Assembly (NCBI RefSeq): GCF_016428805.1
Contig: NZ_JAELTJ010000015.1
Span: 1-64,000 of the forward strand
Direction: 5' to 3'
Source of the DNA: Achromobacter sp. ASV32
GTDB taxonomy: Bacteria; Pseudomonadota; Gammaproteobacteria; Burkholderiales; Burkholderiaceae_B
Length of the DNA stretch: 64,000 nucleotides
In this document: one piece after another, positions 62,650-64,000 of the stretch
Layout: the number at the start of each line of letters is the position of its first letter
How positions within the stretch are numbered: position 1 is the first letter of the stretch
Notes under the pieces: model-generated
Database searches by the model: none
Told to the model about the DNA's origin: nothing
The model's input: the letters and a program-made list of their open reading frames with translations, nothing else
Made by a program: the position numbers and the translations under genes

Positions 62650-63213
62650 ATGGCCAACCGCCTTTCCGTCATCGCCACCCGCACCGGGGACGATGGCACC
62701 ACCGGACTGGGGGACGGGTCGCGCGTGCCCAAGGACGCCGCCCGCATCGCTGCGCTGGGCGACGTGGACGAGCTCAACAGCGTCATCGGCCTGCTCCTGA
62801 CCGAACCGGTTTCGTCCGAGGTGGCCGAAGATCTGCTGACCATCCAACACGATTTGTTCGATATGGGCGCCGAATTGTGCATCCCCGGCCATGTCGCCCT
62901 GGCCGATGCCCAGGTGGCGCAGCTGGACGCGCGGCTGGCGCACTACAACGCGGCGCTTGCCCCCTTGCGCGAATTCATCCTGCCGGGCGGCTCGCGCGCG
63001 GCCGCGTACGCCCATCTGGCGCGCACCGCCTGCCGCCGGGCCGAACGCGCCGTGGTGGCGCTGGCGCGCGCCGAGGCCGTGAACACGCCTGTGCGGCAAT
63101 ACCTGAACCGCTTGTCGGATCTGATGTTCGTGCTGGCGCGCTACCTGAACCACCAGGCCGGCCAGCCGGACGTGTTCTGGACCAGCCGGGTATCGCGCCC
63201 CGCGGCGGAATGA
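62650..63213 (+). CDS. Cob(I)alamin adenosyltransferase, PduO type
   Basis: Transfers adenosyl from ATP to cob(I)alamin to make coenzyme B12. It has 187 residues in a five-helix bundle. The ATP-binding N-terminal motif is TRTGDDGTTGLGDGSRVPKD (about 8-27), followed by ALGDVDELNSVIGLLL (about 36) and the C-terminal CRRAERAVVALARAEAVNTP and YLNRLSDLMFVLARYLN hallmarks. The ATG at 62650 has AAAGGA upstream; an earlier Met at 62623 does not. No other cobalamin genes are nearby. A terminator follows immediately. Confidence 0.94.
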   Translation: MANRLSVIATRTGDDGTTGLGDGSRVPKDAARIAALGDVDELNSVIGLLLTEPVSSEVAEDLLTIQHDLFDMGAELCIPGHVALADAQVAQLDARLAHYNAALAPLREFILPGGSRAAAYAHLARTACRRAERAVVALARAEAVNTPVRQYLNRLSDLMFVLARYLNHQAGQPDVFWTSRVSRPAAE

Positions 63214-63218
63214 AAAAA

Positions 63219-63239
63219 GCCCCTTGCGGGGCATTTTTT
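63219..63239 (+). terminator. Rho-independent terminator after the adenosyltransferase gene
   Basis: A 5-bp GC stem GCCCC/GGGGC around TTGC, extended by flanking A6 and T6 runs (T6 at 63234-63239), starts 6 bp past the stop. The A-run makes it usable for the convergent lipA too. Confidence 0.82.
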
Positions 63240-63270
63240 CAGTCGTGGCGAAAACTGCGTGCGCCGAGGC

Positions 63271-64000
63271 TCAGTTGGGCACGCCCGCCGCATGCGCCTG
63301 CTCGTCGGCGTGGTACGACGAACGCACCATGGCGCCCACCGCCGCATGCGAAAAGCCCATCGCGTAGGCTTCGCGCTCGAACATCGCAAACGTATCGGGA
63401 TGCACGTAGCGCAGCACCGGCAGATGGTGTTCCGACGGCTGCAGGTATTGGCCGATGGTCAGCATATCGACGTTGTGCTCGCGCATGTCGCGCATCACCT
63501 GCAGAATTTCTTCGTCCGTTTCGCCCAGGCCCAGCATCAGGCCGGACTTGGTGGGAACGTTGGGATGCAGCTTCTTGAACTCGGCCAGCAGCTTGAGCGA
63601 GTGCAGGTAGTCCGAACCCGGACGGGCCTGCTTGTACAGACGCGGCACCGTTTCCAGGTTGTGGTTCATGACATCCGGGGGGCCCGCGTTCAGGATGGTC
63701 AGCGCGCGGTCCAGGCGGCCACGGAAGTCGGGTACCAGCACCTCGATGCGGGTGGACGGCGACAGTTCGCGGATGTGGGTGATGCAATCGACGAAGTGGC
63801 CGGCGCCGCCATCGCGCAGGTCGTCGCGGTCGACCGAAGTGATCACAACGTACGACAGCTTCATCGCGGCGATGGTACGCGCGAGGTTTTCGGGCTCTTT
63901 GGTGTCCAGCGGATCGGGACGGCCATGGCCCACGTCACAGAACGGGCAGCGGCGGGTGCACTTGTCGCCCATGATCATGAACGTGGCGGTGCCCTTGCCG
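63271..64000 (-). CDS. lipA: Lipoyl synthase, C-terminal part (5' end beyond window)
   Basis: A radical-SAM enzyme that inserts two sulfurs into octanoyl groups to make lipoyl cofactor. The frame is open to the right edge, so the N-terminus, including the auxiliary-cluster cysteines, is outside the window. Visible: radical-SAM cluster motif [17 protein letters not shown] near the edge, [57 protein letters not shown] and the C-terminal RSSYHADEQ whose serine coordinates the auxiliary cluster. At least 243 codons are present. lipB normally lies upstream. Confidence 0.96.
   Translation of the reverse strand, partial: GKGTATFMIMGDKCTRRCPFCDVGHGRPDPLDTKEPENLARTIAAMKLSYVVITSVDRDDLRDGGAGHFVDCITHIRELSPSTRIEVLVPDFRGRLDRALTILNAGPPDVMNHNLETVPRLYKQARPGSDYLHSLKLLAEFKKLHPNVPTKSGLMLGLGETDEEILQVMRDMREHNVDMLTIGQYLQPSEHHLPVLRYVHPDTFAMFEREAYAMGFSHAAVGAMVRSSYHADEQAHAAGVPN

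Overview
The window comes from a high-GC betaproteobacterium of the family Alcaligenaceae. Achromobacter or a close Bordetella relative fits best. Reasons: two orphan Bug-type tripartite tricarboxylate receptors, an FHA-like two-partner secretion locus, a single-cysteine DksA, the lpxL-lpxL-dapF-DUF484-xerC order and an S-adenosylhomocysteine (SAH) riboswitch in front of ahcY. No rRNA, tRNA, CRISPR array or complete insertion sequence was seen. Species assignment is inference.

Layout. 1-11.6 kb (minus strand): a contact-dependent inhibition locus in cdiB-cdiA-cdiI order, followed by a 63-bp inverted repeat and the interior of a second CdiA-like gene that runs off the left edge. 11.8-20.1 kb: housekeeping genes (ung, a DEAD-box helicase with a repetitive Arg/Gly-rich tail, a MidA-type methyltransferase, cca, a Slt-type transglycosylase, 5-formyl-THF cyclo-ligase). 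20.1-24.6 kb: a four-gene operon of circularly permuted ATP-grasp, alpha-E protein, transglutaminase-like peptidase and the proteasome-like peptidase Anbu. It is preceded by a near-perfect NtrC site and a consensus sigma-54 promoter. I regard this as the most interesting system in the window: a little-understood peptide-tagging or degradation system apparently tied to nitrogen limitation.

24.8-30.3 kb: an orphan Bug receptor, the methyl-cycle operon ahcY-(4TM protein)-metF under an SAH riboswitch, a glycosyltransferase and a DUF1289 protein. 30.5-35.6 kb: a LysR-controlled catabolic-looking operon (Bug receptor, leuC-like, leuD-like, haloacetate-dehalogenase-like hydrolase). 35.6-42.8 kb: a GntR cluster (NodB-like deacetylase, regulator, flavin reductase) divergent from a branched-chain-type ABC transporter in which permease LivM and both ATPases are one 829-residue polypeptide. 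42.9-46.8 kb: a duplicated Lrp/AsnC regulator divergent from an MHS transporter and an amidase.

46.9-52.8 kb: metK, then two lipid A acyltransferases with dapF, DUF484 and xerC. 52.8-60 kb: a zinc island. A Zur box separates zur from a divergent operon encoding a 55-residue membrane peptide, ZnuC, ZnuB, ZnuA, a DUF1007 (ZevA-like) protein and a NicO (ZevB-like) protein. A COG0523 GTPase and dksA follow zur. 60-64 kb: hslVU behind a heat-shock-like promoter, a CusF-like periplasmic protein, a PduO-type adenosyltransferase and the 3' part of lipA.

The window thus mixes stable core genes with accessory blocks: toxin delivery, solute capture, and local regulators divergent from their targets. 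Starts were chosen from ribosome-binding sites, signal peptides and overlaps, and several differ from the longest open frame.
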